Origin: Saccharothrix sp. HUAS TT1
GTDB taxonomy: Bacteria; Actinomycetota; Actinomycetes; Mycobacteriales; Pseudonocardiaceae
Direction: 5' to 3'
Assembly (NCBI RefSeq): GCF_040744945.1
Contig: NZ_CP160453.1
Location: 3,658,001 to 3,722,000, forward strand
Length of the DNA stretch: 64,000 nt
Shown piece by piece: positions 52,660 to 64,000 of the stretch (position 1 is the first letter of the stretch; every line of letters begins with the position of its first letter). A model generated the notes under the pieces. The model was not told the origin of the DNA and did no database searches. It saw only the letters and a program-made list of their open reading frames with translations. The position numbers and the translations under genes are program-made.

Positions 52660-53097
52660 TCAGCGCGACCCGTCCGGCTGCCCCGCTCCGTCCGGCTGCC
52701 CCGGCGTCGCAGGTTGGGGCAGGGCGTTGCCGATGCCCATCCCGACCGCCCCCGTCGCCATCACCAGCAGCGCGGTGAACGCGGCGCCCCCGGTCAGTGC
52801 CGGCCCGAGTGATTCCAGCCCCGTCTGGTCCACCGCCGACCGCCCGGCCACGCCCACCACGCCCGCCACCGGCCCGGCCAGCAGACCGGCGGCGAACCAG
52901 GCCAGGCCCCGCCCCTCCAGCTGCCGCCAAGCGTCGAGCGCGCCCCACAGCAGCCCGACGACCACGACCAGCCCGATCGCGATGTACCGGGTGGGCGCGG
53001 CGGCCTCCGGGCTGTGGACGCTCACCGCCGAGGTGCCGGTCTGCACCCCGCCGTGCAGCAACCCCAGCCAAAACCCCCTGACCAGCCACGCGCGCAT
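52660..53097 (-). CDS. B-4DMT-type four-helix membrane protein
   Basis: A 145-residue protein with four hydrophobic segments (from LVRGFWLGLLHGGVQTG through YIAIGLVVVVGLLWGALDAW, GLAWFAAGLLAGPVAGVVGVAG and FTALLVMATGAVGMGIGNAL). Architecture and position, between aroB and pepQ, match the mycobacterial Rv2536-type four-TM protein. ATG at 53097 has GGTGGA upstream. Function as a transporter is a family label only. The Pro/Gly/Asp-rich tail is probably cytoplasmic or disordered. Confidence 0.72.
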   Translation of the reverse strand: MRAWLVRGFWLGLLHGGVQTGTSAVSVHSPEAAAPTRYIAIGLVVVVGLLWGALDAWRQLEGRGLAWFAAGLLAGPVAGVVGVAGRSAVDQTGLESLGPALTGGAAFTALLVMATGAVGMGIGNALPQPATPGQPDGAGQPDGSR

Positions 53098-53212
53098 GCG
53101 TTCCACCCTAAGCGCGCCCACGGTCCGTCACCCAGCCCGTCACCCGATCGCCCACGATTCACCCGATCGAGTGTCACGGTGGTACGCCCCACTGGCCCCT
53201 AGGCTGCGAGTC

Positions 53213-54286
53213 ATGCCGCACTCCGCGCGCCGCGCCGCCCTCCGCGCCACGCTCCGGGACCGGGAGCTGGACGCGCTGCTGGTCACCAACCTGCTCAACG
53301 TCCGCTACCTGACCGGCTTCACCGGCTCGAACGCGGCGCTGCTGGTGCGCGCCGACGACGACGCCCCCACCACCTTCTGCACCGACGGCCGCTACCTCAC
53401 CCAGGCCGCCGCCCAGGTGCCGGACCTCGACCGGCTCGTCGACCGCCCCTGCGACGCCGCCCTGGCCAAGCTGGCGACCGGCCGGCTCGGCTTCGAGAGC
53501 GGTCACGTCACCGTGGACGGCCTGGACGCGCTCGCCGCCGCGGCCGACCACGTCGAGCTGGTCCGGGCCCCCGACCTGGTCGAACGGCTGCGGCTGGTGA
53601 AGGACGACGCCGAGGTCGAGGCGCTGCGGATGGCGTGCGCGGCGGCCGACCGGGCGCTGGCCGACCTCATCGAGCACGGCGGCCTGCGGCCGGGGCGCAG
53701 CGAGAAGGAGGTCGCCCGCGAGCTGGAGGCCCGGATGCTCGACCACGGCGCGGCCGGGCCGTCGTTCGAGTCGATCGTGGCCGCGGGGCCGAACTCGGCG
53801 GTGCCGCACCACCGGCCCACCGACGCCGTGGTCCGCGACGGCGACCTGGTGAAGCTCGACTTCGGCGCGCTGGTCGACGGCTACCACTCCGACATGACCC
53901 GCACGCTGGTCGTCGGCCGGGCCGCGGACTGGCAGCGCGACCTGTACGAACTGGTCGCGGCCTCGCAGGCGGCCGGGCGGGCGGCGCTGGCGGCGGGCAC
54001 GAGCTACCGCGACGTGGACGGCGCGGCGCGCGGGGTGATCGACGGCGCCGGGTACGGCGAGCAGTTCGTGCACGGCCTCGGGCACGGGGTCGGCCTGCAG
54101 ATCCACGAGGCTCCAGCGCTGTCGAAGGCGGGTGACGGTACACTTCTGCCCGGCATGGCGGTCACCGTCGAGCCCGGTGTGTACCTGGCCGGGCGGGGTG
54201 GTGTTCGCATCGAGGACACCCTCGTGGTGCGCGAAGGCGCCCCGGAGCTCCTCACCCTGACCACGAAGGAGCTCGTGGTCATCTGA
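53213..54286 (+). CDS. pepQ: Xaa-Pro aminopeptidase/dipeptidase (M24)
   Basis: A 357-residue M24 metallopeptidase. N-terminal creatinase-like domain ([23 protein letters not shown]), then the catalytic pita-bread domain with metal ligands in [18 protein letters not shown] (two Asp), [17 protein letters not shown] (His), VTVEPGVY (Glu) and RIEDTL (Glu). It trims X-Pro peptides. TAGGCT seven bases before ATG 53213 looks like a -10 element, which would make the mRNA nearly leaderless. The conserved pepQ - efp - nusB order is kept; efp starts 56 bp after its stop. Confidence 0.92.
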   Translation: MPHSARRAALRATLRDRELDALLVTNLLNVRYLTGFTGSNAALLVRADDDAPTTFCTDGRYLTQAAAQVPDLDRLVDRPCDAALAKLATGRLGFESGHVTVDGLDALAAAADHVELVRAPDLVERLRLVKDDAEVEALRMACAAADRALADLIEHGGLRPGRSEKEVARELEARMLDHGAAGPSFESIVAAGPNSAVPHHRPTDAVVRDGDLVKLDFGALVDGYHSDMTRTLVVGRAADWQRDLYELVAASQAAGRAALAAGTSYRDVDGAARGVIDGAGYGEQFVHGLGHGVGLQIHEAPALSKAGDGTLLPGMAVTVEPGVYLAGRGGVRIEDTLVVREGAPELLTLTTKELVVI

Positions 54287-54342
54287 AGGAAGTCGGCTCG
54301 TCCGACGTCGCCCTCACTCACGCAACAGGAGAGCCCACCACC

Positions 54343-54906
54343 GTGGCCACCACCAACGACCTGAAGAACGGCCTGGTGCTGAACCTCGACGGCCAGCTGT
54401 GGACCGTCACCGCGTTCCAGCACGTCAAGCCGGGCAAGGGCGGCGCCTTCGTGCGCACCACGTTGAAGCACGTCCTGTCCGGCAAGGTCGTGGACAAGAC
54501 CTTCAACGCGGGCACCAAGGTCGAGACGGCCACCGTCGACAAGCGCGGGATGACCTACCTGTACAAGGACGGCACCGACTTCGTCTTCATGGACGGCGAC
54601 ACCTTCGACCAGATCAGCGTCCCGGCCGAGACCGTCAGCGACGCGGCGAACTACATGCTGGAGAACCAGGAGGCCGTCGTCGCCGTGCACGAGGGCGTCG
54701 CGCTCTACGTGGAGCTGCCGACGTCGGTCGAGCTGGTCATCCAGCACACCGACCCGGGCCTGCAGGGCGACCGCTCCACCGGCGGCACCAAGCCCGCCAC
54801 GCTGGAGACCGGCGCGGAGATCCAGGTCCCGCTGTTCGTCACGACCGGCGAGAAGATCAAGGTCGACACCCGCGACGGTCGCTACCTCGGCCGAGTGAAC
54901 GGCTGA
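54343..54906 (+). CDS. efp: elongation factor P
   Basis: A 187-residue EF-P, which relieves ribosome stalling at proline runs. The KOW-like first domain has the tip [13 protein letters not shown] with Lys32 at the modification position. The second and third domains follow with [15 protein letters not shown] and the C-terminal [13 protein letters not shown]. No EpmA/EpmB-type modification gene is visible nearby. GTG start with ACAGGAGAG upstream. It lies between pepQ and nusB, as in other actinobacteria. Confidence 0.98.
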   Translation: MATTNDLKNGLVLNLDGQLWTVTAFQHVKPGKGGAFVRTTLKHVLSGKVVDKTFNAGTKVETATVDKRGMTYLYKDGTDFVFMDGDTFDQISVPAETVSDAANYMLENQEAVVAVHEGVALYVELPTSVELVIQHTDPGLQGDRSTGGTKPATLETGAEIQVPLFVTTGEKIKVDTRDGRYLGRVNG

Positions 54907-54907
54907 G

Positions 54908-55327
54908 ATGGGCGCACGGAGCAAGGCGCGCAAACGCGCGGTCGACGTCCTCTACGAAGCGGACCTGAGGGGCGTCGACCCGGTGACGCTGCTCGCGGAC
55001 CGGGTCGGTTCGACGGACGTGCCGCCGGTGAACGACTACACGATCACCCTCGTGGAAGGCGTCACGGCGCACCGCGCGCGCATCGACGACCTCATCTCCG
55101 AGCACGCCGAGGGCTGGACGCTGCAGCGGATGCCCGCCGTGGACCGGGCGGTGCTGCGGCTCGGGCTCTACGAGCTGCTGTGGGCGGGCGACGTGCCGGA
55201 CGCGGTCGCCATCGACGAGGCGGTGGAGCTGGCCAAGGGCCTGTCCACGGACGACTCGCCGAGGTTCGTCAACGGGGTGCTGGGCCGGATCGCGGTCATC
55301 GCGGACCAGCTCCGCGCCGTGCTCTGA
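54908..55327 (+). CDS. nusB: transcription antitermination factor NusB
   Basis: A 139-residue all-helical protein that binds boxA RNA with S10 in rRNA antitermination. Family text: SKARKRAVDVLYEADLRG at the N-terminus, MPAVDRAVLRLGLYELLW in the middle, and AIDEAVELAKGLSTDDSPRFVNGVLGRI near the end. ATG begins 1 base after the efp stop. Confidence 0.97.
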   Translation: MGARSKARKRAVDVLYEADLRGVDPVTLLADRVGSTDVPPVNDYTITLVEGVTAHRARIDDLISEHAEGWTLQRMPAVDRAVLRLGLYELLWAGDVPDAVAIDEAVELAKGLSTDDSPRFVNGVLGRIAVIADQLRAVL

Positions 55328-55331
55328 CGCC

Positions 55332-55400
55332 CGACCCGCGACCGCGCCGACCCGCGACCGCCCGACCCGTCGCGACCGCCCGACCCGCGACCGCCCGACC
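55332..55400. repeat. 15-18 bp short tandem repeats downstream of nusB
   Basis: Four copies of CGACCCGCGACCGCC (one with a 3-base insertion and one with a final change) directly after the nusB stop. Too short and degenerate to identify; likely non-coding. Confidence 0.6.
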
Positions 55401-55416
55401 AGCGACGACGAGAACA

Positions 55417-55472
55417 GCGCACGACGAAGGGGCCACCCGCAGCCGAACCGGCGGGTGGCCCTCCTCGTGCGC
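55417..55472. terminator. bidirectional terminator between nusB and bldD
   Basis: An outer stem GCGCACGA/TCGTGCGC and an inner 11-bp stem GGGCCACCCGC/GCGGGTGGCCC (55430-55440 with 55451-55461) around a 10-nt loop. It ends one base before the bldD stop codon, so both convergent genes can use it. Confidence 0.82.
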
Positions 55473-55961
55473 TCAGTCCTCCTTGGCCGGACGGGCCTCG
55501 GGAGGCAGCACGCCCCAGTCGATCAGCTGCTCGGTCAGCTCGCCCGGCGTCATGTCGTAGATGATCGCCAGCGACCGCAGGTCCTCGGTCCGGATGGACA
55601 GCACCTTGCCGTTGTAGTCGCCGCGCTGGCTCTGGATGGTGGCCGCGTACCGCGCGAGCGGCCCGACCTTCTCCGCCGGCAGCTGCTGCAGCCGTTCCAG
55701 GTTGATGACGATCTTGGTGGCGGGCTCCGCGCCGGACGGCACCCGGCCCTCCGGCAGCAGCTCGGCCACCGGCACGCCGTAGAAGTCGGCCAGCTCGGCG
55801 AGCTTCTGCACGGTCACGGCGCGGTCGCCGCGCTCGTACGAGCCGACTACCACGGCCTTCCAGCGACCGCCGGACTTCTGCTCGACGCCGTGCAAAGACA
55901 AGCCCTGCTGCTGGCGGATCGCGCGGAGCTTGGCCCCCAGCGCCTTGGCGTAGTCGCCCAT
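55473..55961 (-). CDS. bldD: BldD developmental regulator (c-di-GMP effector)
   Basis: A 162-residue repressor of sporulation genes. Residues 5-70 are an Xre-type helix-turn-helix (KLRAIRQQQGLSLHGVEQKS, VVVGSYERGDRAVTVQKLAELADFY). The C-terminal domain has the c-di-GMP signature RxD-X8-RxxD: Arg113-Gly-Asp115 and Arg124-Thr-Glu-Asp127. So the protein is expected to dimerise on tetrameric c-di-GMP. A BldD-like operator lies 66 bp upstream of its start, consistent with autoregulation. It sits between nusB (convergent) and pyrR (divergent), as in Streptomyces. Confidence 0.96.
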   Translation of the reverse strand: MGDYAKALGAKLRAIRQQQGLSLHGVEQKSGGRWKAVVVGSYERGDRAVTVQKLAELADFYGVPVAELLPEGRVPSGAEPATKIVINLERLQQLPAEKVGPLARYAATIQSQRGDYNGKVLSIRTEDLRSLAIIYDMTPGELTEQLIDWGVLPPEARPAKED

Positions 55962-56026
55962 GTGGCGGTTCTCCGTTCATTCGCCCCGTCAGCCGGTAGG
56001 GGACTGGCGCGGGGAGGCTTAGATCA

Positions 56027-56039
56027 ATACGCAGAGTAA
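56027..56039 (-). promoter_or_regulatory. BldD-like operator upstream of bldD
   Basis: On the minus strand TTACTCTGCGTAT matches the BldD consensus TNACNCNGNGTNA at all but the last fixed base. It is 66 bp upstream of the bldD ATG, a position typical of negative autoregulation. Confidence 0.6.
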
Positions 56040-56182
56040 TGATTGCTCTCCGTGGTCACCAGGTCAAGCTGATCTCGATGGGACAGGTGGGCGAGACCAC
56101 GCACACCACCCGGAAGATTGACCGCCTCCGCCTGATACGGTGCTGGTCAGCCCGGCGCAGCCGGGTGTCCGACGTCCTTTAA

Positions 56183-56214
56183 GGACCCGTCCAGCGAGGC
56201 GGGGAAGGAGGTCC
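56183..56214 (+). promoter_or_regulatory. PyrR-binding RNA element sequestering the pyrR ribosome binding site
   Basis: GGACC (56183-56187) pairs with GGTCC (56210-56214). Between them is CGTCCAGCGAGGCGGGGAAG, matching the PyrR-binding loop pattern (TCCAGNGAGGYNGGNAAGG). The ribosome binding site AGGAGG (56206-56211) lies in the right arm, 7 nt before the GTG. Bound PyrR would therefore hide it, as proposed for mycobacteria. Confidence 0.82.
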
Positions 56215-56218
56215 AACC

Positions 56219-56791
56219 GTGGCGCCACGTCAACGTGGCGCGACGGACCCGGCGGGAGAGCGCGAGCTCCTCTCGGCCGGCGACGTCGCGCGCACCGTCG
56301 CCCGAATGGCCCATCAGATCATCGAGAAGACCGCTCTGGATGCACCCAGCGCACCCGCAGTAGTCCTGATGGGGATTCCGAGCCGGGGAGCCCCGCTGGC
56401 CCGCCGGCTGGCTGTCCGCATCGCCGAGTTCGCCGGCGTCGAGGTGCCGACCGGCACCCTGGACGTCACCCTCTACCGGGACGACCTGCGCCGCGGCCCC
56501 ACCCGCCCGCTGGAGGCGACCAAGCTGCCCGAGGGCGGCGTGGACGACAAGCTCGTGGTCCTCGTGGACGACGTGCTGTTCTCCGGCCGCACGATCCGCG
56601 CCGCGCTCGACGCCCTCCGCGACCACGGCCGCCCGCGCGCCGTGCAGCTGGCCGTGCTGGTCGACCGGGGCCACCGCGAGCTGCCGATCCGCGCGGACTA
56701 CGTGGGCAAGAACGTGCCCACGGCCCGTTCCGAGGAGGTCCACGTGCTGCTGGCCGAGTTCGACCAGCGAGACGGAGTGGTGCTGCGGTGA
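56219..56791 (+). CDS. pyrR: PyrR: pyrimidine operon regulator / uracil phosphoribosyltransferase
   Basis: A 190-residue bifunctional protein. The PRPP-binding motif is [14 protein letters not shown], and other family text is [24 protein letters not shown] and [22 protein letters not shown]. It binds the leader RNA of the operon when UMP is high. The GTG start lies 4 nt after the PyrR-binding hairpin and 7 nt after AGGAGG. First gene of pyrR-pyrB-pyrC-(PH-like)-carA-carB-pyrF. Its stop overlaps pyrB by 4 bp. Confidence 0.97.
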   Translation: MAPRQRGATDPAGERELLSAGDVARTVARMAHQIIEKTALDAPSAPAVVLMGIPSRGAPLARRLAVRIAEFAGVEVPTGTLDVTLYRDDLRRGPTRPLEATKLPEGGVDDKLVVLVDDVLFSGRTIRAALDALRDHGRPRAVQLAVLVDRGHRELPIRADYVGKNVPTARSEEVHVLLAEFDQRDGVVLR

Positions 56792-57720
56792 AGCACCTGC
56801 TCACCACCGAGGGCATCGACCCGGCGCAGGCCACCGCGATCCTGGACACCGCGGCGAGCCTCAAGCAGGCCCTCGAAGGCCGTGAGGTGCGCAAGCTGCC
56901 GACGTTGCGCGGCCGCACGGTCATCACGATGTTCTACGAGAACTCCACCCGGACCCGGGTCAGCTTCGAGATCGCGGGCAAGTGGATGAGCGCGGACGTG
57001 GTGAACGTCTCGTCGTCCGGTTCCAGCGTGGGCAAGGGCGAGTCGCTGCGCGACACCGCGCTGACCCTGGCCGCGGCGGGCGCGGACTGCGTGATCGTGC
57101 GGCACCCGGCGTCCGGCGCGGCGCACCGGCTGGCGGGCTGGCTGCGGGAGGCGAGCACGTCGGTCGTCAACGCGGGCGACGGCATGCACGAGCACCCCAC
57201 CCAGGCCCTGCTGGACGCGGCCACCCTGCGGGAACGCCTCGGCGACCTGCGGGACCGCCGGATCGCGATCGTCGGCGACGTGCTGCACAGCCGCGTCGCC
57301 CGGTCCAACGTGCACCTGCTCAGCGCGCTGGGCGCGGACGTGACGCTGGTCGCGCCGCCGACCCTGCTGCCGGTCGGCGTGTCGAACTGGCCGGTCACCG
57401 TCTCGCACGAGCTGGACGCCGAGCTGCCCGGCCTCGACGCCGTGATGCTGCTCAGGGTCCAGGCCGAGCGGATGCACGGCGGGTTCTTCCCGTCGGCCCG
57501 CGAGTACTCGATCGCCTACGGCCTGAGCGAGCGGCGGCTCAAGCTGCTGCCCGAGCACGCGGTCGTGCTGCACCCCGGTCCGATGCTGCGCGGCATGGAG
57601 ATCGCCTCGGCGGTCGCCGACTCGCCGCGCGCCGCCATCACCGACCAGGTGCGCAACGGCGTGCACGTGCGCATGGCCGTCCTCTACCACCTGCTTGCCC
57701 ACGAGGAGGAGAACGCGTGA
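56788..57720 (+). CDS. pyrB: aspartate carbamoyltransferase catalytic subunit
   Basis: A 310-residue enzyme for the first committed step of pyrimidine synthesis. The carbamoyl-phosphate site is [13 protein letters not shown], with SSSVGKGES nearby ([14 protein letters not shown]), then [12 protein letters not shown], and the aspartate loop RVQAERM. No regulatory pyrI gene is linked. GTG overlaps the pyrR stop and its own stop overlaps pyrC. Confidence 0.98.
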   Translation: MKHLLTTEGIDPAQATAILDTAASLKQALEGREVRKLPTLRGRTVITMFYENSTRTRVSFEIAGKWMSADVVNVSSSGSSVGKGESLRDTALTLAAAGADCVIVRHPASGAAHRLAGWLREASTSVVNAGDGMHEHPTQALLDAATLRERLGDLRDRRIAIVGDVLHSRVARSNVHLLSALGADVTLVAPPTLLPVGVSNWPVTVSHELDAELPGLDAVMLLRVQAERMHGGFFPSAREYSIAYGLSERRLKLLPEHAVVLHPGPMLRGMEIASAVADSPRAAITDQVRNGVHVRMAVLYHLLAHEEENA

Positions 57721-59000
57721 ACCCCTTGATCCTCAGGGGAGTGCGACCGTACGGCGAGGGCGAACCGACCGACGTGCTGATCCGCGACGGCGTGATCGCC
57801 GCGATCGGGGACGTCGCGGAACCGGGCGCGCGGGTCGTCGAGGGCGGTGGCGCGGTGCTGCTGCCCGGCTTCGTCGACCTGCACACCCACCTGCGCGAAC
57901 CCGGCCGCGAGGACACCGAGACCATCGCCACCGGCTCGGCCGCCGCCGCGCTGGGCGGCTACACGGCGGTGTTCGCCATGGCCAACACCGACCCGGTCGC
58001 CGACAACGAGGTCGTCGTGCAGCACGTCGCCCGCCGCGGTCGCGAGGTCGGCCTGGTGGACGTGCACCCGGTCGGCGCGGTCACCGTCGGCCTGGAGGGC
58101 GTGAAGCTCGCCGAGCTGGGCACGATGGCCAGGGCCGGGGTGCGGGTGTTCTCCGACGACGGCCACTGCGTGCACGACCCGCTGATCATGCGGCGCGCGC
58201 TGGAGTACAGCAAGGCGCTGGACGTCGTCATCGCGCAGCACGCCGAGGAGCCCCGGCTCACGGTGGGCGCGCAGGCGCACGAGGGCGAGCAGTCGTCCCG
58301 GCTGGGCCTGCAGGGCTGGCCGGCCGCGGCCGAGGAGTCGATCGTGGCGCGGGACTGCCTGCTCGCGCTGCACGCGGGCGCCCGGCTGCACGTCTGCCAC
58401 GTGTCCACCGCGGGCACCGCCGACGTGCTCGGCTGGGCCAAGGCCCGCGGCACGGAGGTCTCCGCCGAGGTCACGCCGCACCACCTGCTGCTGACCGACG
58501 AGCGGCTGGCGACCTACGACCCGGTCAACAAGGTCAACCCGCCGCTGCGCACCTCCGCGGACGTCGAGGAGCTGCGCCGGGCGCTGGCCGACGGCGTCAT
58601 CGACTGCGTGGCCACCGACCACGCGCCGCACGCCGTGCAGGACAAGGACTGCGAGTGGTCCGCCGCCCGGCCGGGCATGCTCGGCCTGCAGACCGCGCTG
58701 TCCATCGTGGTCGAGACCATGGTCCGGACCGGCCTGCTGGACTGGCGCGGCGTGGCGCGGGTGATGAGCGAGCGGCCCGCCGAGATCGCGAACCTGCCCG
58801 ACCAGGGTCGGCCGATCGAGGTCGGCGAGCCCGCCAACCTCACCCTGGTCGACCCGGACGCCACCTGGACCGTGCGCGGCGCGGACTTCGCCAGCGTCGC
58901 GGCGAACACCCCGTTCGAGGGCATGGAGCTGCCGGGCGCGGTGGTCGCCACCGTGCTGCGCGGGCGTGTCACGGCGGCCGGCGGGAGGATCGCGGCATGA
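57717..59000 (+). CDS. pyrC: dihydroorotase
   Basis: A 427-residue type I dihydroorotase. Metal-binding motif [38 protein letters not shown] (the catalytic Asp) and a C-terminal [14 protein letters not shown] amidohydrolase tail. It closes carbamoyl-aspartate to dihydroorotate. GTG start with a 4-bp overlap to pyrB; the following gene starts 4 bp before its end. Confidence 0.97.
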   Translation: MNPLILRGVRPYGEGEPTDVLIRDGVIAAIGDVAEPGARVVEGGGAVLLPGFVDLHTHLREPGREDTETIATGSAAAALGGYTAVFAMANTDPVADNEVVVQHVARRGREVGLVDVHPVGAVTVGLEGVKLAELGTMARAGVRVFSDDGHCVHDPLIMRRALEYSKALDVVIAQHAEEPRLTVGAQAHEGEQSSRLGLQGWPAAAEESIVARDCLLALHAGARLHVCHVSTAGTADVLGWAKARGTEVSAEVTPHHLLLTDERLATYDPVNKVNPPLRTSADVEELRRALADGVIDCVATDHAPHAVQDKDCEWSAARPGMLGLQTALSIVVETMVRTGLLDWRGVARVMSERPAEIANLPDQGRPIEVGEPANLTLVDPDATWTVRGADFASVAANTPFEGMELPGAVVATVLRGRVTAAGGRIAA

Positions 59001-59482
59001 CCCGCGTGCTGCTGTCCCTGGCCGTGCTGGCCGTCTTCGCGCTCTGCCTGTACGGCATGTGGCACGGCTGGCGACGCCGCGCCCGCCGGCAGGCCGGGGT
59101 GCTGCCGGAGTTCCCCCAGCCGCCCGCCGAGCCCGGCGCGACGGTGCTGGAGACGACCGGCATGTACGTCGGCACCACGATCGGCGACGACTGGCAGGAC
59201 CGGGTCGCGGTCGGCGACGTCGGCCACCGCGCCGAGGCGACGCTGAAGCTCACCGAGCGGGGCGTGCTGGTGCAGCGCACCGGCGCGAGCGCGATGTGGA
59301 TCCCGGTGGAACGGGTGCGCGGCGCCCGGACGGCCCGCGGCCTCGCGGGCAAGGTGATGACCGCGGACGGCCTGCTGGTCGTCCGCTGGGACCTCGGCGA
59401 CCAGGTGTTCGACACCGGGTTCCGGGGCGACGACAAGGACGTGTACGAGCAGTGGGTGCAAGCGCTGGGAGGCGACTCATGA
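58997..59482 (+). CDS. PH-like domain membrane protein of the pyr operon
   Basis: A 161-residue protein: N-terminal membrane helix ([21 protein letters not shown]), then a basic stretch (RRRARRQAG) and a cytoplasmic strand-rich domain ([22 protein letters not shown] through YEQWVQALG) resembling a PH-like fold. It matches the mycobacterial Rv1382 in position and style, between pyrC and carA. Function is unknown; the recurring place suggests a link to carbamoyl phosphate synthesis or just co-expression. ATG overlaps the pyrC stop. Confidence 0.8.
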   Translation: MTRVLLSLAVLAVFALCLYGMWHGWRRRARRQAGVLPEFPQPPAEPGATVLETTGMYVGTTIGDDWQDRVAVGDVGHRAEATLKLTERGVLVQRTGASAMWIPVERVRGARTARGLAGKVMTADGLLVVRWDLGDQVFDTGFRGDDKDVYEQWVQALGGDS

Positions 59483-60590
59483 CGAACGCGGCACTGGTGT
59501 TGGAAGACGGTCGTGTGTTCCGCGGTGAGTCCTACGGCGCGGTCGGTGTGAGTCTGGGCGAGGCGGTGTTCTCGACCGGGATGACGGGGTATCAGGAGAC
59601 GTTGACCGATCCGTCCTATCACCGTCAGATCGTGGTGCAGACCGCGCCGCAGATCGGGAACACCGGCTGGAACGACGAGGACGACGAGTCGGGCCGTATC
59701 TGGGTCGCCGGTTACGTGGTGCGCGACCCGGCGCGGGTGCCGTCGAACTGGCGGTCGGTGCGTGGTCTGGACGAGGAGTTGGCCCGGCAGGGTGTCGTGG
59801 GCATCTCGGGTGTCGACACCCGGATGTTGACCCGTCATCTGCGTGAGCGGGGTGCGATGCGCGCGGGTGTGTTCTCCGGTGACGATCTGGGCGGCCCGGA
59901 GGAGATGCTGGACCGCGTGCGCAGCGCGCCCGCGATGAAGGGCGCCGACCTGGCGGGCGACGTGACCACGTCCGAGCCGTACGTGGTCGAGGCCGTCGGC
60001 GAGCGCCGGTTCACCGTCGCCGCCCTAGACCTGGGCATCAAGTCCAACACGCCGCGGATGATGGCCGCCCGCGGTATCGAGGTGCACGTGCTGCCGCTGA
60101 CGTCGACCGTGGACGACCTGGTCGGGATCGAGCCGGACGGCGTCTTCCTGTCCAACGGGCCCGGCGACCCGGCCACCCAGGCGCACGCGGTCGAGCTGAC
60201 CCGCGGCGTGCTGGACCGGCGGATCCCGCTGTTCGGCATCTGCTTCGGCAACCAGATCCTGGGCCGGGCGCTGGGCCGCGACACCTACAAGATGCGCTAC
60301 GGCCACCGCGGCATCAACATCCCGGTGATCGACGTGTCCACCGGCAAGGTGGCCATCACGTCGCAGAACCACGGGTTCGCGCTGGAGGGCGAGCCGGGCG
60401 AGGAGTTCACCTCCGACTTCGGCCGCGTGCTGCTGAGCCACTACTGCCCGAACGACGGCACCGTGGAGGGCGTGCGCGCCCTGGACGTGCCCGCGTTCAG
60501 CGTGCAGTACCACCCCGAGGCGGCGGCCGGTCCGCACGACGCCGCACCGCTGTTCGACGAGTTCGTGACGATGATGGGCGAGGGTCGCTG

Positions 60591-60591
<1 letters not shown>
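59479..60591 (+). CDS. carA: carbamoyl-phosphate synthase small (glutaminase) subunit
   Basis: A 370-residue subunit that hydrolyses glutamine and feeds ammonia to CarB. The C-terminal class I amidotransferase domain has [16 protein letters not shown] with the nucleophilic Cys, and VQYHPEA with the catalytic His/Glu. About the first 450 bases show more A/T at third positions than the rest of the gene and its neighbours. ATG overlaps the upstream stop by 4 bp and the stop overlaps the carB ATG by 1 bp. Confidence 0.98.
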
Positions 60592-63889
<3,298 letters not shown>

Positions 63890-63893
<4 letters not shown>

Positions 63894-64000
63894 GGTCGGG
63901 GGACGGGAGGTTCGGGGCGCGGCTGGCGAAGGCGGTCTCCGAGCACGGGCCCCTCTGCGTCGGCATCGACCCGCACCCCGGCCTGCTGGCGTCCTGGGGG
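63890..64000 (+). CDS. pyrF: orotidine 5'-phosphate decarboxylase, partial
   Basis: Only the first 37 codons are inside the window: [24 protein letters not shown] is the N-terminal strand and helix of type 2 OMP decarboxylases, with the GIDPHP catalytic-region text. It makes UMP from OMP. GTG overlaps the carB stop by 4 bp, continuing the operon. The rest is beyond position 64000. Confidence 0.9.

Noticed and set aside
55332..55400. Small gene after nusB
   Set aside because: Short degenerate repeats with no start or conserved pattern.

Overview
The window is very GC-rich (visibly above 70%), and most genes abut or overlap by 4 bp (GTGA/ATGA). It carries actinobacterial hallmarks: bldD, a dasR-type regulator beside GlcNAc-type PTS genes, Type VII-secretion (ESX) proteins of the WXG/PPE/EspG kind, an AfsR-like BTAD regulator, and the block alaS-ruvX-mltG-aroE ... 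aroC-aroK-aroB-pepQ-efp-nusB-bldD-pyrR-pyrB-pyrC-carA-carB-pyrF. This gene order and the protein styles point to a filamentous actinomycete, most likely Pseudonocardiaceae (Saccharothrix/Actinosynnema/Lentzea-like). That assignment is inference; no rRNA gene is present.

Layout. (1) 1-5.9 kb: an IS5-type transposase remnant, an alpha/beta hydrolase, and a tight minus-strand operon LytTR regulator - DUF485 - sodium/solute symporter - LytS-type kinase. (2) 6-15.3 kb: a 138-bp inverted array of 22-bp units, a large AfsR-like regulator, a Ski2-like helicase, a divergent HAD dehalogenase/ArsR pair with two inverted-repeat operators, and a cobalt/nickel ECF transporter in which the T and A components are one polypeptide. 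(3) 15.3-17.9 kb: a secreted CBM2-linked LPMO behind a perfect CebR-type operator, then an SRPBCC protein and a uridine-kinase-like protein. (4) 18-25.1 kb: an ESX satellite locus without ATPase or channel genes: a five-gene plus-strand run, an AraC regulator, EspG, and a minus-strand operon pairing two peptidoglycan hydrolases fused to ESX-type helical domains with two YbaB-like proteins. (5) 25.2-30.8 kb: rarA, a methyltransferase and an McrBC restriction pair.

(6) 30.9-37.7 kb: an iron-box-controlled NRPS-independent siderophore operon (decarboxylase, NIS synthetase, acyltransferase, N-hydroxylase, NIS synthetase), in the same order as rhizobactin-1021 rhbBCDEF. (7) 37.9-43.9 kb: DUF948 and DUF6167-like small proteins, alaS, ruvX, mltG, aroE. 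(8) 44-47.5 kb: a GlcNAc PTS locus, dasR-EIIC-HPr on the minus strand divergent from EIIB-EIIA, with a dre-like site between. (9) 47.5-53.1 kb: prepilin peptidase, a probably frameshifted small membrane gene, and the chorismate genes aroC-aroK-aroB interrupted by an AlkZ-like winged-helix gene. (10) 53.2-64 kb: pepQ, efp, nusB, bldD with a BldD-like operator, then the pyrimidine operon led by pyrR with a PyrR-binding RNA element over its ribosome binding site; pyrF is cut by the window end.

Functional threads. Polysaccharide and amino-sugar use is represented by the CebR-boxed LPMO and the DasR-linked PTS. Metal supply is represented by the siderophore operon and the ECF transporter. Cell-wall remodelling is represented by the ESX-linked LT and CHAP proteins and MltG. 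The strongest candidate for an under-described system is the ESX-linked hydrolase/YbaB operon at 22.8-25.1 kb together with the PPE-like cluster facing it.
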